DNA from: Albifimbria verrucaria
Taxonomy: Eukaryota > Ascomycota > Sordariomycetes > Hypocreales > Stachybotryaceae
Direction of reading: 5' to 3'
DNA: 64,000 nt
Assembly (NCBI GenBank): GCA_020081605.1
Contig: JAHREC010000018.1
Span: 3,534,001-3,598,000 of the forward strand
Made by a program: the position numbers and the translations under genes. Position 1 is the stretch's first letter. Every line of letters starts with the position of its first letter. The notes under the pieces were generated by a model that did no database searches, was not told where the DNA came from, and worked only from the letters and a program-made list of their open reading frames with translations. Below are positions 46,450 through 58,125 of the stretch, piece by piece.

Positions 46450-47571
46450 TAACTTGGCCGAATGCAGACATTTCGGAATAGCTGATGGCATTTCGGGGAT
46501 GGGGCCCAATGTTAAGCGGTGCAACCAATCAATGCCAAGAGCTTGACGTAGGATTGATTCTTGATAGGAATATTATGTTCTTGCTCGCATGGCATGTAGC
46601 AACTCTTGATAATCCCATAAATATCGTGCAGGTGAAGGGATATTGGCTACCCTCCCTCGAGAGTAAATACCATGCGGAGCTCATACCAGCACAAAACGTT
46701 AGGCGCTTAGATTCCGCAGCACCTCGCCTGGATTTGCGGGGCGGGTGGGTATAACAAAGCATGAACCGTGACTGGCTAGAGGAATGTTAACACGCCGTCC
46801 CTATAAAGGCCTGGGCTGTCAGGCTCGGGATGTCGTCAAGATGCTGCCCTATCGTATATATTGCGGCCGAAGGAATGCAATTCATACCGGGTGGCATAAA
46901 TATGGGATAAAGAGCCGTTCTAGGATAATACCATCAAATCTCGGTTAGCCATGCTCATATCGGCTCATCCAAGGCAGATATGGGAAGCTCTAAGCGCAGC
47001 GTGTGCCTCGATTGTGGCACCCGATCTACAGTAGGCACACAATAAGCGCTCAATCGGGCGGTCAATTCACGCTTCGTCTAGTCCTGGGTGCGAGCACAGT
47101 CATGTACTGTACGTGGGTAGCCAGACGAGCTTGCAGGACCCTTGTATGACGATTACATTTGTGAGGGTCGTTCAGAACCGTTTCACCATGGACTAGATGT
47201 ATTCATAGACTGGAGGTCCCTCAAAAACTAGATGTCCACTTCTTCTCCTAGCCGTATATCACGTAGACAAAGTGGTGCTAGAATTTGATCTCGATAGAAC
47301 AAAAGGTGTCAGAGTTGACCGAGGCTGTAAGAACGCGACTCCTTGTAAACATCCGATTGCATCCGTAATACATAGACATCAATTCATTGGGTCAAGCACA
47401 GATCAGGGCATCTTCAGTAGGCCAAGACAAAATAATTCAAAGGGTTCATCTGATTTACACTCTAACGTCTTCCTTTCCTCCCCGTCTCCAAATTCTACCC
47501 GCCTCCACCGACAAAAAAAGCTGTTTTAGGGGGCGACTAGTATACACAAAGGTGCTCGCGTGAGTCCTAGA
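46450..47571. other. Convergent 3' intergenic region AA9 / CYT1
   Basis: About 1.1 kb; short open frames here show no recognisable motif. No RNA gene seen. Confidence 0.4.
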
Positions 47572-48888
47572 TTAGTGGCGGACCTTGGTCTCCTTGGGAG
47601 GATCGTAGGCCAGCTTCCTCGTCTTCAGCCAAGCCCACTTGTATCGCTTAACCCACACGCTGATAGCCCACAGGGTGGTGGTAACAACCAGGACCTTCAT
47701 ACCCATCTTCTTGCGGTCATCCATCTCGGGCTCAGCAGCCCAGTTGAGGAACTCGACAACGTCCTTGGCCATCTGAGAGGTCGAGGCGGGGTGCCGTCCT
47801 CGTACTCGACAAGGCCGTCGTAGAGGACACGGGCCATACCAATACCGGTACCGGGGAAGTAGGGGTTGAAGTTCATGCCGGGGGCCACCTGGGCGCCAGC
47901 GGGAGGCTCCTCAGGGTAACCGGTGAGCAGGCTGAAGATGTAGTTGCAGCCACCGTGACGGGCCTTGACGATCAAGCTCAGATCAGGGGCAGAGCACCGT
48001 TGTTGGCAAAGCGGGCAGCCTCCTCGTTCTTGTAGGGGTCAGGAATGTAGTCGGCAAGCTTGCCAGGTCGCATCTCGATGTCGCCCTGCTCATTGGGCTC
48101 GCCGGGGTACTCGTTCTCCTCGGCCAGGGCCTTGGCCTCATCGACGGTCAAGACGGAACCGACCAGGGTTCGGAAGGGGATACGAGAGAGGGAGTGGCAA
48201 GAGGCGCAGACCTCACGGTAGACCTGGAAACCTCGGCGGAGACTGGGCTAGGTGTGAGCATCTGCTGATTTTGAGCATGTGTGGACGGTGGGTTTCGACT
48301 TACGCCTGGTGATCAAAGGTCTTGAACCACTGCTCGTGGACCCAAGGGTACTTGGTAGGGTGCAGACTATCCACAAGAGTTAGCACGACAATGCTCTGTT
48401 GATGCCAGCCGGACAATGCATTTTATGCCTCAGTGACCGTGGCCAAGGGATGGACGACGACAAAGATCGACGACCGAAGACAGCACGTACCCCTCCTCAG
48501 CAGGTGTCATAGCATGGGCAACGGGCCCATAGAGATGGTAGTACCAGGCGATGGAGCCGACAGCGAGGGTGGTCGAAGCGACAGCGGCGATGTTCAATCG
48601 CGTAGGGGCAGCTTCGCCAGCAGCGCTGGAGCTAGAGGCCGCACGCTACAAACGAGCAATTGTCAGCACCAATTCAATTCAGCTCTTCCGTGGCCACGAG
48701 AGGATGCAGCCGAGGCAGTCTTTCGAGGCCAGTCGGGTCGAGGTGTCGTGTCGTGATGGAGGCTTCGGGAAGGACAGGAGCCTTGAGGCTCCGGAACCGA
48801 GGATGGTGCCATACCTTGGTAACGTTGACGGCGCCATTTCGCAGGCCATTGAAGGGCGCGCTGAGCGCAAACACGACCTTGCCAGCAT
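47572..48888 (-). CDS. CYT1: Cytochrome c1, heme protein of respiratory complex III
   Basis: Transfers electrons from the Rieske protein to cytochrome c in the mitochondrial inner membrane. Exons: 48888-48815, 48645-48491, 48366-48304 and 48242-47572. The start [12 protein letters not shown] is an import presequence, followed by a bipartite hydrophobic sorting segment ([20 protein letters not shown]). [20 protein letters not shown] leads to the heme site [12 protein letters not shown] (CxxCH). [13 protein letters not shown] and [11 protein letters not shown] follow, then the axial-Met region [19 protein letters not shown] and a C-terminal membrane anchor ([19 protein letters not shown]). Three apparent base losses, near 48855 and in GGGG at 47986-47989 and 47788-47791 (plus strand), bring 963 nt to 966 nt, 321 residues. 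The one at 47788-47791 restores the conserved [13 protein letters not shown]. Confidence 0.95.
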
Positions 48889-49329
48889 GATTGGCAAGCT
48901 AGATCGAAGCCACAGGAGGAGGCCGCAATCAGGATGGGACGGCAATGGGGGAATCGGTCTCGAGGTCGGAATCTCGAAAAGGCTCAGGTAAGAGGTCATT
49001 ACCTTCAAGAGAAAAACCCAGCGTCCCGAAATGGGCCGACGCTGATTGGTCCCAGTCACGTGTGCGCTAAGTTGGCCAGGTTGTAGCCGATGGCTTGGCT
49101 GCCAGCTGGCGCCAGCTGATAAGCAGTGATGAGTCAGCCGATGCACACCGAGGTACGTACCTTCCCTGTGTCTCCTGGCAACCCAAAATCACGTCCTCCA
49201 CTGGCCTTTTGCCCCGCCCCACCATCATGAAAGCTCCAGACCCTCACATATTTCTTTCAGCCCTGGCTTTCTTCGCATTTTCCTTACTTGTTTGACTCTT
49301 GATTGCCCAATAGACTTATCTTCATCATA
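48889..49329. promoter_or_regulatory. Shared divergent promoter CYT1 / RNA1
   Basis: The two start codons are 441 bases apart on opposite strands, so both promoters lie here. It includes a CAGCTGGCGCCAGCTG palindrome near 49101-49118. No other element was assigned. Confidence 0.5.
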
Positions 49330-50645
49330 ATGACCGACTCAAAGAAGCTGTTCTCCCTCGAGGGAAAGGGGCTGAAGCTGGACACAGCCGCCGATCTGGA
49401 ACCTCACATCGCGGACCTCCGTGCTAACGATGTCGAGGAGGTGCGGTTCTTGGGAAACACGTTTGGTGTTGAGGCCTGCAAGCTGCTTGGTGAAGTTCTG
49501 GCCACCAAGAAGAACCTGAAGGTGAGCATTTCTATACCCGTCCCAGCATATTTCTTGGCTTATGGCTAATGATTATCTCTGCAGTCGGCGGACTTGTCTG
49601 ACATGTTCACCGGTCGCCTCCTGAGCGAGATCCCCGAGGCCCTGTCTTCCCTCCTCACCTCCATCCTTAACCTGCCGAACCTCAACACAATCAACCTGAA
49701 CGACAACGCCTTCGGCTTGAACACACAGGCCCCTTGGTTGCGTTCCTTGCTGCACACGTGCCCTTGCAGCATCTATACCTCAACAATAACGGACTGGGTC
49801 CTCACGCTGGTATCCTCGTGGCCGATGCCCTGTCGGAGCTGCACGCCAAGAAGGAGGCTGCGAGAAAGGAGGGTAAAGAGGTTCCCGACTTGGAGACTGT
49901 CATCTGCGGTCGAAACCGACTCGAGAATGGCAGTATGACTGCTTGGGCCAAGACTTTCGGCCTGCACAACAAGATCAAGACTATTAAGATGGTTCAGAAC
50001 GGTATCCGCCAGGAGGGTATTTCTCACCTCCTCAGTGAGGGCCTGAGCCATACTGCTGACCTCAAGGTCTTGGATCTGCAAGACAACACTTTCACAATCA
50101 TGGGTGCCAAGGCTCTCGCTAAGGTTGCTCCTACCTGGACGAACCTCCAGGAGCTTGGTGTTGGTGATTCTCTCATCGGTGCCAAGGGTGGTGTGCTGGT
50201 GTCCGAGGCTCTCGCCAAGGGCAAGAACCAGAAGCTGGAGATCCTCCGCCTGCAATACAACGAGATCACTGCCGCTGGTGTCAAGGGTTTTGCCGAGGCC
50301 GCCAAGAAGGGCTTGCCTGCTCTGAAGCGAATCGAGCTGAACGGCAACAAGTTCACAGAGGATGATGCCTCTATCATTGCCCTCCAGGATCTTCTTGAGG
50401 AGCGCAAGGATAAGCTTGCCGGTGATGTTGTTATCGAGGACGAGTGGGGTGTTGACAGCCTTAGCGACCTTGAGGAACTGGACAGCGACGAAGAGGAGGA
50501 GGAGGAAGAGGAGGATGTTGAGCCAGAGGCAAGGGCTGAGAAGCTCATCAAGGAGGCTGAGGAGGCTCAGGAGGAGCCCACGGTGCAGCTCAAGGATAAG
50601 GAGGTGGAATCTCTGGCTGAGAAGTTGCAGAAGACCGAGATCTAG
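49330..50645 (+). CDS. RNA1: Ran GTPase-activating protein RNA1 (RanGAP)
   Basis: Cytosolic activator of Ran GTP hydrolysis; it sets the RanGTP gradient for nuclear transport. Exon 1 49330-49521 (MTDSKKLFSLEGKGLKLD) and exon 2 49585-50645. The catalytic-arginine loop reads DMFTGRLLSEIPEAL. Leucine-rich repeats follow (LNTINLNDNAFG, LQHLYLNNNGLGPHAG, VICGRNRLENGSM, LKVLDLQDNTF, LEILRLQYNEI, LKRIELNGNKF). A Glu/Asp tail follows (near 50480-50520). One base is lost in CCCC at 49730-49733, where VAFLAAHVPLQ resumes; with it 1,254 nt, 417 residues. Leucine-rich repeat number and acidic tail match the family. Confidence 0.96.
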
Positions 50646-51211
50646 ATGCTACAGTGGCTGAATCACCTCACTACATCGTTCACTTAGACGCTAGCCGTAA
50701 ATAAAATCTGATACCCTTGAAATTATTGATGCTAGATACTAGCCAAAGCAAGAGGCTAATGTTGATTTGCTACATAGATGAACATAGAGAAGCACGGTTG
50801 GACACCTACAGCTGCGTAGATATTTACAAAAACGCGATAAAAGGAGCGCCACATACCTCTGATATCTAAAGCGTCTAAGGTGTTCTGCACATTGTGTCAG
50901 CATGAGGTATCTTGTCACCCATCTTCACCAACTCGAAGGACTTTGGGGATGTTTTAAGGGATAAGAACACTGCCACCGAAACTGACTCCATGAAAAGACC
51001 GCCATGTGAATATTTCCCAAGAATTCTTTAACGAAAGAAAAAAGCATCCTTGTCAAGCAAGTTGGTATACCTCTGCTTGATTCCTTTGTCCCTACTAAGC
51101 CAACAATTTCTTGACATGCTGTTTCCTTATCGAATGTCCTACCACTGTGCCGACCTTCATGCACTCCTAGCCGGTATCAAAAGTTCTCTATGAGGTATCT
51201 TGATCATTTAA
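50646..51211. other. Convergent 3' intergenic region
   Basis: About 570 bases between RNA1 and the next gene on the minus strand; nothing recognised. Confidence 0.4.
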
Positions 51212-52057
51212 TTACATAACATCCATGGCATCTATCTCCCCATAGCCTCGGCTATGTTCGAATGCGCCATACTGAGCCGCCATGGCCATCTGCTGCTGCT
51301 GCTGACGAGAAAAATCAGGTCCCATGTAAACAGGGTCAGTGGCGGTGGAATAAGCACCACCACCAGTTGCGGTGCCATGGTGGGTGTAAGAGTCCTTAGC
51401 TCGCCGTTCCCTATCCTGGCGCTCCTGGTCTCTGCGCATGAGTTCCTCGTAGCCAGAAGTGATGTAGGGCTCACTTTCCGCGTGATGGTGCCATCTTCCG
51501 TCACCAGTCTGAACTGTTGTGCCGTCAAGGCTCATGGTTTGACTCTGTTGTCTCTCAAAACGCATTTGGGCCAACTGCTCCTCTTGCTCAATGGTGGTGC
51601 TGCTCCATGCTAAAGCAGGGATATCTGCGCCGTTGTTTGGCGGGCAGATACTCCAGAGTTCAAGCAGTCTTAGTTTCTGGGACTCGTCCGCGATACGGAA
51701 AAGCTGTACTTGGGAGGGCGTTAGATTGGAGGGGTTCACGCCGTGGTTGCGGAGGATAGCTTCAGATGAAACAGTGTCACTCTGTGGGGTTCCGAGGACC
51801 GTCTCTGTGGTTCCTCAGGAGCAGATGTCTGTTGTTGGGTCGATGGCCTAACAACGTGGGCAGAATGATGGTAGTGTTGGGAAATGGAATAGACTATGGG
51901 CTGCGCAGGGGCGGGTGCGAGCTCGGGTTCTTGCCGGGGACATCTTGAGGGCTACCTCCCGGGCTTCTGGGTTGAAAGTCATGTTCCGGGAGAACAGACT
52001 AGCCAGATCATCGTTAAGATGCATGTTATGCTGCATGTTGGGCTGTACCGAGATCAT
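51212..52057 (-). CDS. Conserved-looking fungal protein of unknown function
   Basis: I recognise a repeated ascomycete family but no named domain. The start at 52057 reads MISVQPNMQHNMHLNDDLAS followed by LFSRNMTFNP. A Gln/Pro/Ser-rich middle comes next (VYSISQHYHHSAHV, TQQQTSAPEEPQ), then the best conserved part: SEAILRNHGVNPSNLTPSQV, LRLLELWSICPPNNGADIPA, AWSSTTIEQEEQLA. Late parts are GYEELMRRDQERQDRERRA and a Gln run near the C-terminus (RQQQQQMAM). Start and stop frames agree, but the Gln/Pro-rich middle is in another frame, so at least two breaks lie between about 51900 and 51780. About 280 residues. Composition suggests a nuclear or regulatory protein, with no firm evidence. Confidence 0.65.
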
Positions 52058-53882
52058 TGTCTAGGAATGGTCAGCTTTTGGATATTAAGAGTTACAAGAG
52101 TAATGATGGCAAGAGAATTCTCAAGATACCTCGGTCCAAAATGCAACAAAGAGCTGAGATATGGTATACGCCGAACAAGCCGATCAGCTTCTTGGTGTGC
52201 TTTCAAGCCGTGTTTGTGTAAGTCGATTGGTCGGTTCTCAGGATCCGCCCGTGACGAGACAGGAAAGTCTGGCTTTGAAGTGGACGAGTACTGCAAACGG
52301 CAGGGCAGCGGGGAATATATCGGTGCGTTGGCTGGCAGCAACTTGTGGGAGAAAGCGAGGGATCTTGCTTGTCCTTGAAAGAACAGGGGATCTCAACGGA
52401 GGAAACTAGGTGTCTATTTGGCTAAGCTAGGATCTGCAAAAGCAATGCACGAATAGAGCGAGTCGATGCAACAAAAAGAAAGGGGAAGAGGAAGAAGCAG
52501 AAGAAGAGCCGTTCCTGAGTGGTATGGCGTCTTCCAGGCCCCGCGGTTGGGAGTGCAAGCGTTCAGTAAAAGCGGTGGACGGATCGTTGGGTTGCGAAGA
52601 CCCGAACAGTTCAGGGTCCAGAAGGTGGGGGAGAGAACAGCCCAAGACGAGCTGCGTGCGGGATTAACGCCGACGAGATGGACGGTTTATTCGGTTTGAA
52701 TCGAGCAAGACGGCTTGGGGAGTCCAGATGTGTAGATGGACAGATGGATGTTGAAAGGAGGAGTGTTAAATAGGGAGGGAGGAGTCGGACGTTGAATGTA
52801 ATTACAGCGAGGCCACTTTTAGCTCCCTGGGAAAGAGTGAGGCATGACGGTCAGGCGTGGTTTGGCGGGGGCAGAAGGAAAGAGATTTGGTACCTGCTGG
52901 CTGTCCACCTGACAGTCATGACGCACCGGATTCCGGTGACGCAAGGTAAGGTAGGTAAGTATACCTCTACCTTTGAAACACGTTGGGGACACATGATTGT
53001 GAGGTACTGCCTCTGGGTGTAAGATATCCCACAGCCAGTACCGGCTATGTTGGTGTACTTTGCCCAGGGCTGAACGGCAGGTAGCCAGCCAGGTAGTCAG
53101 GTATACCCGAAGACAAGTAGATCCCTGCCTGGGATCATCGAGATACACGAGCCATGTTCACTTATTCACGTTCATGTCCTCATTTTAGAGCAGCCCTAAC
53201 GGGGTCGAGATTGCTTGGATGGTCCCAATGTAATGAAATGAATGGAACTGCTCGTCCATCCCCCGCTCGCTTGCGTCTAGACGCCGAAGTCCCTCTTTCT
53301 TTACTGTACCCTTTAAATCCGTTCGTTGGTCAAAGGTCTCTCTCTCGCTTGATGTGACATCGCATGAATCAAGAGCCATGGCCAGAACCAACATGCGGTA
53401 GCGTCGCATCCATCACATGGCTGGCATCCTCTGCGTCGGGCAGTCGTGCATAAAGTGTACTGGTCTGGAGGCGAGAAGGTTGTGGCATCTCACATGGCCC
53501 TTTGCTTCTGGAAACATGCAAGGGCCCGGAACTTTACGCTACAGCACAGCACTGTACTGTACAGTCCTGTAATGCAGGCATGAACGGTTACGTTGTGGGG
53601 GAACCCCAGCCACCAGCCACCAGCCACAGGCACTTCCCTAAACCAAAAGCCACTTGTGGCGTCCTTCCTTGCTTCAAGCCTCAGGCACCCCCGCCTAGCT
53701 CCACGGCCACTTGCAATACGCAGCTCTCAGGTTGCCTGAAGCTCCAAGTCCACGAACCAAGCCGTCACTCTCGAACTGCATCTCCCACCATAAGCTTGTG
53801 ATCCTCGCACCGCCTCTTCGTCCAAACCTCGCACCTCTACAAATCTACTCAATCAACATCTTACCAGAAGCTCAGAGGCGCC
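52058..53882. other. 1.8-kb divergent intergenic region
   Basis: Between the unknown gene (leftward) and PRE10 (rightward). It holds only short, unrecognised open frames plus GGTAGGTAAG-type words near 52945-52960. Confidence 0.4.
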
Positions 53883-54890
53883 ATGGTACGTCACCCCATC
53901 TTCGCCCGTTCCCTCGTGAGCTTCCAAGCTAACCCCAGTTGCTGCCAACCAGACGTCCATAGGCACAGGCTACGATCTTCTCAACTCCATCTTCTCGCCT
54001 GACGGTCGAAACTTTCAGGTCGAGTATGCTGTCAAGGCTGTGGAGAATGGCGGTACCTCAATCGGCATTAGGTGCAAGGATGGTGTTGTTCTAGCCGTCG
54101 AGAAGGTCGTCACATCCAAGCTTCTGAAGCCTGGTGCGAACAAGCGAATCGCTACCATTGACAGCAACATAGGCGCTGTATGTCCCTTATCCCTCCCAAT
54201 GTAAATCCTCGAGCGGCCGCTTACCATCTCGTCATCTAGGTCTACTCCGGTATGGTTCCCGATGGTCGTCACTTCGTCGACCGCGCGCGCGACGAGGCCC
54301 AGAGCTGGCGCCAGAACTTCAAGACTCCTATCCCCACCTCCGATCTCGCTTCTCGCATGGGCGGTTATCTCCAAGCCTACACCATGTACGGATCCGTTCG
54401 CCCCTTCGGCATCACCGCCATCCTCGCCGGCGTCGACACCTCCGAGGAGACCCCCGTGGACGGTGAGGTTGGCTCAGGGCCTTTGTGCGGTGCCGGTGGC
54501 AAGGTTCCTGGAAAGCACGGTGGCCCTTTCCTTTACATGATCGAGCCCAGTGGTCTGTACTGGGGCTACTACGGTGCGGCGACCGGCAAGGGACGTCAAG
54601 CTGCCAAGGCGGAACTGGAGAAGTTGGACCTGCCGGCGGGTAACATCACCTTGCACGAGGCTGTCAAGGAGGCTGCCAGAATCATCTACGTAGCGCAAAA
54701 GGACAACAAGGACAAGGACTTTGAGCTGGAGATGACATGGATCAGCGGCGTCGATGGTCCAACTAAAGGCCGTCACGTTGAGGTGCCCAAGGAGCTACGG
54801 GAAGAGGCCGAGCGACTGGCAAAGGCCGAGGATGAGCTAGAGGATGATGATGAGACCGATAAGAAGGATGATGACAAGATGGAGGAATAA
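53883..54890 (+). CDS. PRE10: 20S proteasome alpha7 subunit (PRE10/PSMA3)
   Basis: Outer-ring subunit of the proteasome core. Exon 1 is the ATG only (53883-53885); exon 2 53953-54177 and exon 3 54240-54890 follow, totalling 879 nt, 292 residues, with no frame break. [18 protein letters not shown] and [14 protein letters not shown] form the alpha-subunit N-terminal signature, then [16 protein letters not shown] and [32 protein letters not shown] and [14 protein letters not shown] are typical for alpha subunits. The C-terminus is a long acidic and lysine tail ([19 protein letters not shown]), which fits alpha7. Assignment to alpha7 rather than another alpha subunit rests on [14 protein letters not shown] and the acidic tail. 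Confidence 0.95.
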
Positions 54891-55027
54891 CGACGTTCAC
54901 CCATTCTGAGCAGGGTGTATCTGTATTATCACACGTGGCACGGTCATAGATTTAATGATTCACTAGGTTGGGACACAAAACCTCTCTGGTATGACTCTAT
55001 ATGGTATCTAACATAGGTTGCTACTTA
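54891..55027. other. Short convergent spacer PRE10 / POL5
   Basis: Only 137 bases separate the two stop codons, so their transcripts probably overlap or terminate close together. Confidence 0.5.
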
Positions 55028-58000
55028 TTAATGCGCCTGTGAAGCGTGGTTCTGACACCAGTTGTTCCAGTCAGCGAAGAAGGAACTTTGAAGCTTAGCC
55101 TCTCCAAGCACCCAGTCCGACTGCGTCTTGGCATAAACAGCGGCAACCTGCTTGATGGCCTGCTTGTCCGCCGCGTACATGGTTGACGCAATGATCAGGC
55201 TGGCTGCGCTGGCGGCCTTAGCATAGGCGTGGGAGTTGTCCTTGCCTGCCTCCTCATGCACCTCCACCAGCAGTACAAGAAGGTCCTCGCTGCTAAGCGA
55301 AACGATTTCCTCCTCCTTGGCGGTGGCTCTGGCCTTTTTCAATCCCTTCTGATAGTTGAGGATGATCTCGCATGCACGGCTCGCCAGCGGCTTCGTGGAA
55401 GTTGTGCGAACAAGGTGCAGGAGTGGCACCAACAGTGAGAAGGTGAGGTTGTTTTGTGGCTCGTTCTTAACGTAGATGTCAAGAAGATCAAGGATGCGGT
55501 GCTTAAAGTTGACGACCGCCTGTTTGGCATCCTTCTTCTGTTTAGTCGAGTCGTTTCGACCTTTGATGTGGTGCTTCATGACCTCGCCGAGCTTGTCGTC
55601 CAAGGCCATCATCTCCGAATCAGACATGTCACCATCTGAATCAGACGACTCAGCATCAACATCTTTGTCAAGACGGTGACTTTTCAGGATCTTGCCCATA
55701 AGCTCCTCGAGCTCGATGGGCTCGTTGGAGCCCTTTTTCTCGCCATCCTCGTCATTGTCATCGGCTTCGTCTTCGTCATTGCTGTCGTCGCTGTCTCCGG
55801 CATCGTCACCATTCAAACCGACGAACTCTACATCAGAGTCAATCTCTATGTCTGAAGCATCTTCAACATCGACGACATCAGAAGAACTATCCTCGTCGGC
55901 ATCCACATCCATGTCGTCTTCTGTGTTGAAGAGCTCTTTCTGACCTTGTGTGCTCTCACCAGAGGCGAGGGGACCTGTAAGCAGACCCAGTCCCTCAGCG
56001 GATATCTGGCTTGTGAAAGCATCAAAGACTTGCTGTGACACCTGTCTCATTAATGAAGATGGCCTTGCCACCATGGACAGGAGGATTTCAACCAGAAGCT
56101 CGGAGCTTCCGGCCTCGTCAGCCTTCTTGCCACCCTTCTTGAGTTTATCCGAATACTCAGCCAGGTCACTCAAGACTTCCATAGCATCAGGGTCCTCGTT
56201 GTATAATTGGAAGATGGACACAGCGTGCAGCATCGCTAGTCCCTGTGCAGGGTTTGTTCCATCTTGCTTCGATGGCTTCCTTTTCAGGAGCTTCTGCATT
56301 CGGCTCAGGGCTGCCTCCATGGCTGACTTGATTTCCTCGTCCATTGACATGGATTGTGAAGCAATTGAAGAGACAGCATTGCAGAACAATCCGAAATCAT
56401 CGGTCCTTCGAGTCAGCTTCGCAAGGGATGATTCTAAGCGAGATCGGCACAATTCCTTAATTTTATCCGTCACAAGCTCCTCGGGGATCTGCTTATGTTC
56501 AGAGTATGCCAGCTGAGAAAGCTCTTGCAGGGCAATGCTTTGAATTTCCGTCTGGGTCGAAGCCTCGTCACTTCGTTCTGTGGAGCCAAGGGCGCTAAGT
56601 GACTTGGATAGGTATTCAACATATGATCTGACGATAAGTTGTTTCTCTGCAGACTCTTTGTCATTCAGAGAGCTAAGAGGTTTGCGAAGAACATCGACAA
56701 CAGAAGATTCATTCTCCTGGTTGACATTTGTAAGAAGTCTGTCAATTGTCTTCGAGTTTGTGCGTTGATCGAAGTTGTAGGCTCCATTCTTTCCCAGCAA
56801 GTTCGCCAGCACCGGAAGCAGGCACTTGGGATGGGCAGACACTGTGGTTTCAATGGCCTTGAGTGCCTTGATGGCTGCGCGATGAAGATATCGATCCTCC
56901 TTCAGTGCTTGGTTCATGAGGCAAAGCATAAGATTTTTGCTGAAAAGGCAGTTTAGCTTGTCCTGCTGTTCTGAGAGACCATCAAGCATCTTCTGGAACA
57001 CCATGAAGCCCTTGAACTTTTGGCCGTCGGTTGCGTTCTTAGAAAAGAATCCGTCTAGGAGTAATTAGTCTCTTTCAAATCCAAAAATAGAGGGCCGATG
57101 CACGTACCATCAACAACACGGTTCCAAAATTGTTCGAACTCGCCATCCGCATCGCCTTGGCTTTCGGTAAAATGTGCAAGTATAATATCCCAGACAAAAT
57201 GCAGTTGTGCCGACCATGTAGACTTGTTGTTTGTGGCAGGTTTTTCTCCATTTGTTCGCGACGAATCTTGGAAGCTCTCTTTGAGAATGGCGGCGACGTC
57301 TCCAAGTGACTTCCTCTGCAATGGGTTACGCCAGGGCTTGACATTGATGTTGGGGTATCGTTTCAGAGCAACAAGCCAAATAGCTATACCCTCCGATGTA
57401 GTCGCCAGGCCGCTGTCAGCAATCTTCTGCAGCATGCCTTCGACTTGCTTTTGGTTCATTTGGTCCAGCGCCTGGACCAGAATCCACCCACACTGAGACC
57501 TGAGCCAAATCTTCTTGCTACCGAGCTTCAAGATCAGGTCCAGCACAGTGTCCCACCGAGACGTGTCACTGAAGAGTATTCTAGAGCGTACAAAGCACTC
57601 GAGCCCGAATAGCTGGCCAAAGAAATGGTCTCGCTCTTCTTGCCCCGGGATGCTACCGACCGGTTCCGTCTTTTCAACAAGGAGCTGAAGGATGTTCTCG
57701 AAGGTGAGGCCAGGATACTTCTTGCGAGCAAGGTCTTCTTTTCCGAGTAGTTGACTGAGAATTTCCGTGATGACCAAGCTGAATCCAAGACGTGAAGCAT
57801 TTCGTCCACTGGCAAGACCACGAAACAGACGTCGGTCAAGGTGTCGTTGGATTATGGTCTCGGACGTATCATCTCCGGTGAGTAGCGCCGATACGATACA
57901 GTCTGCGGCTTCAATTCGTTCATTTCCATCTTCGCTGCCTAGCATTTCATACAATGCCGCTTCCCGCTTCCTGTCGTCACCAATTGGTGTCTCGACGAAT

Positions 58001-58125
58001 GGCCGTTTCTCGAGGATGTCGTTGGTAGGAGCAGCTGAGGACGAGGTTTCGGTCTTTGAACGCTTCTGCGTGACAGGTGCCACGTTAGCGCCATCTTTGG
58101 CACCGCGCTTTCGTTTGCTGCCCAT
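55028..58125 (-). CDS. POL5: DNA polymerase V / MYBBP1A-like rDNA regulator POL5
   Basis: Pol5 is a nucleolar HEAT-like repeat protein needed for rRNA synthesis and 60S maturation; despite its name it is not an ordinary replicative polymerase. Two exons, 58125-57108 and 57054-55028, are joined by a 53-nt GTACGT...CCTAG intron and total 3,045 nt, 1,014 residues, with no frame break. The start is MGSKRKRGAKDGANV. The helical N-terminal half includes RHLDRRLFRGLASGR and SLVITEIL. A very acidic low-complexity region (near 55690-55900) lies between helical domains. The C-terminus ends NWCQNHASQAH. The family call rests on RLFRGLASGRNASRLGFSLV, the length and the acidic region. Confidence 0.9.
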
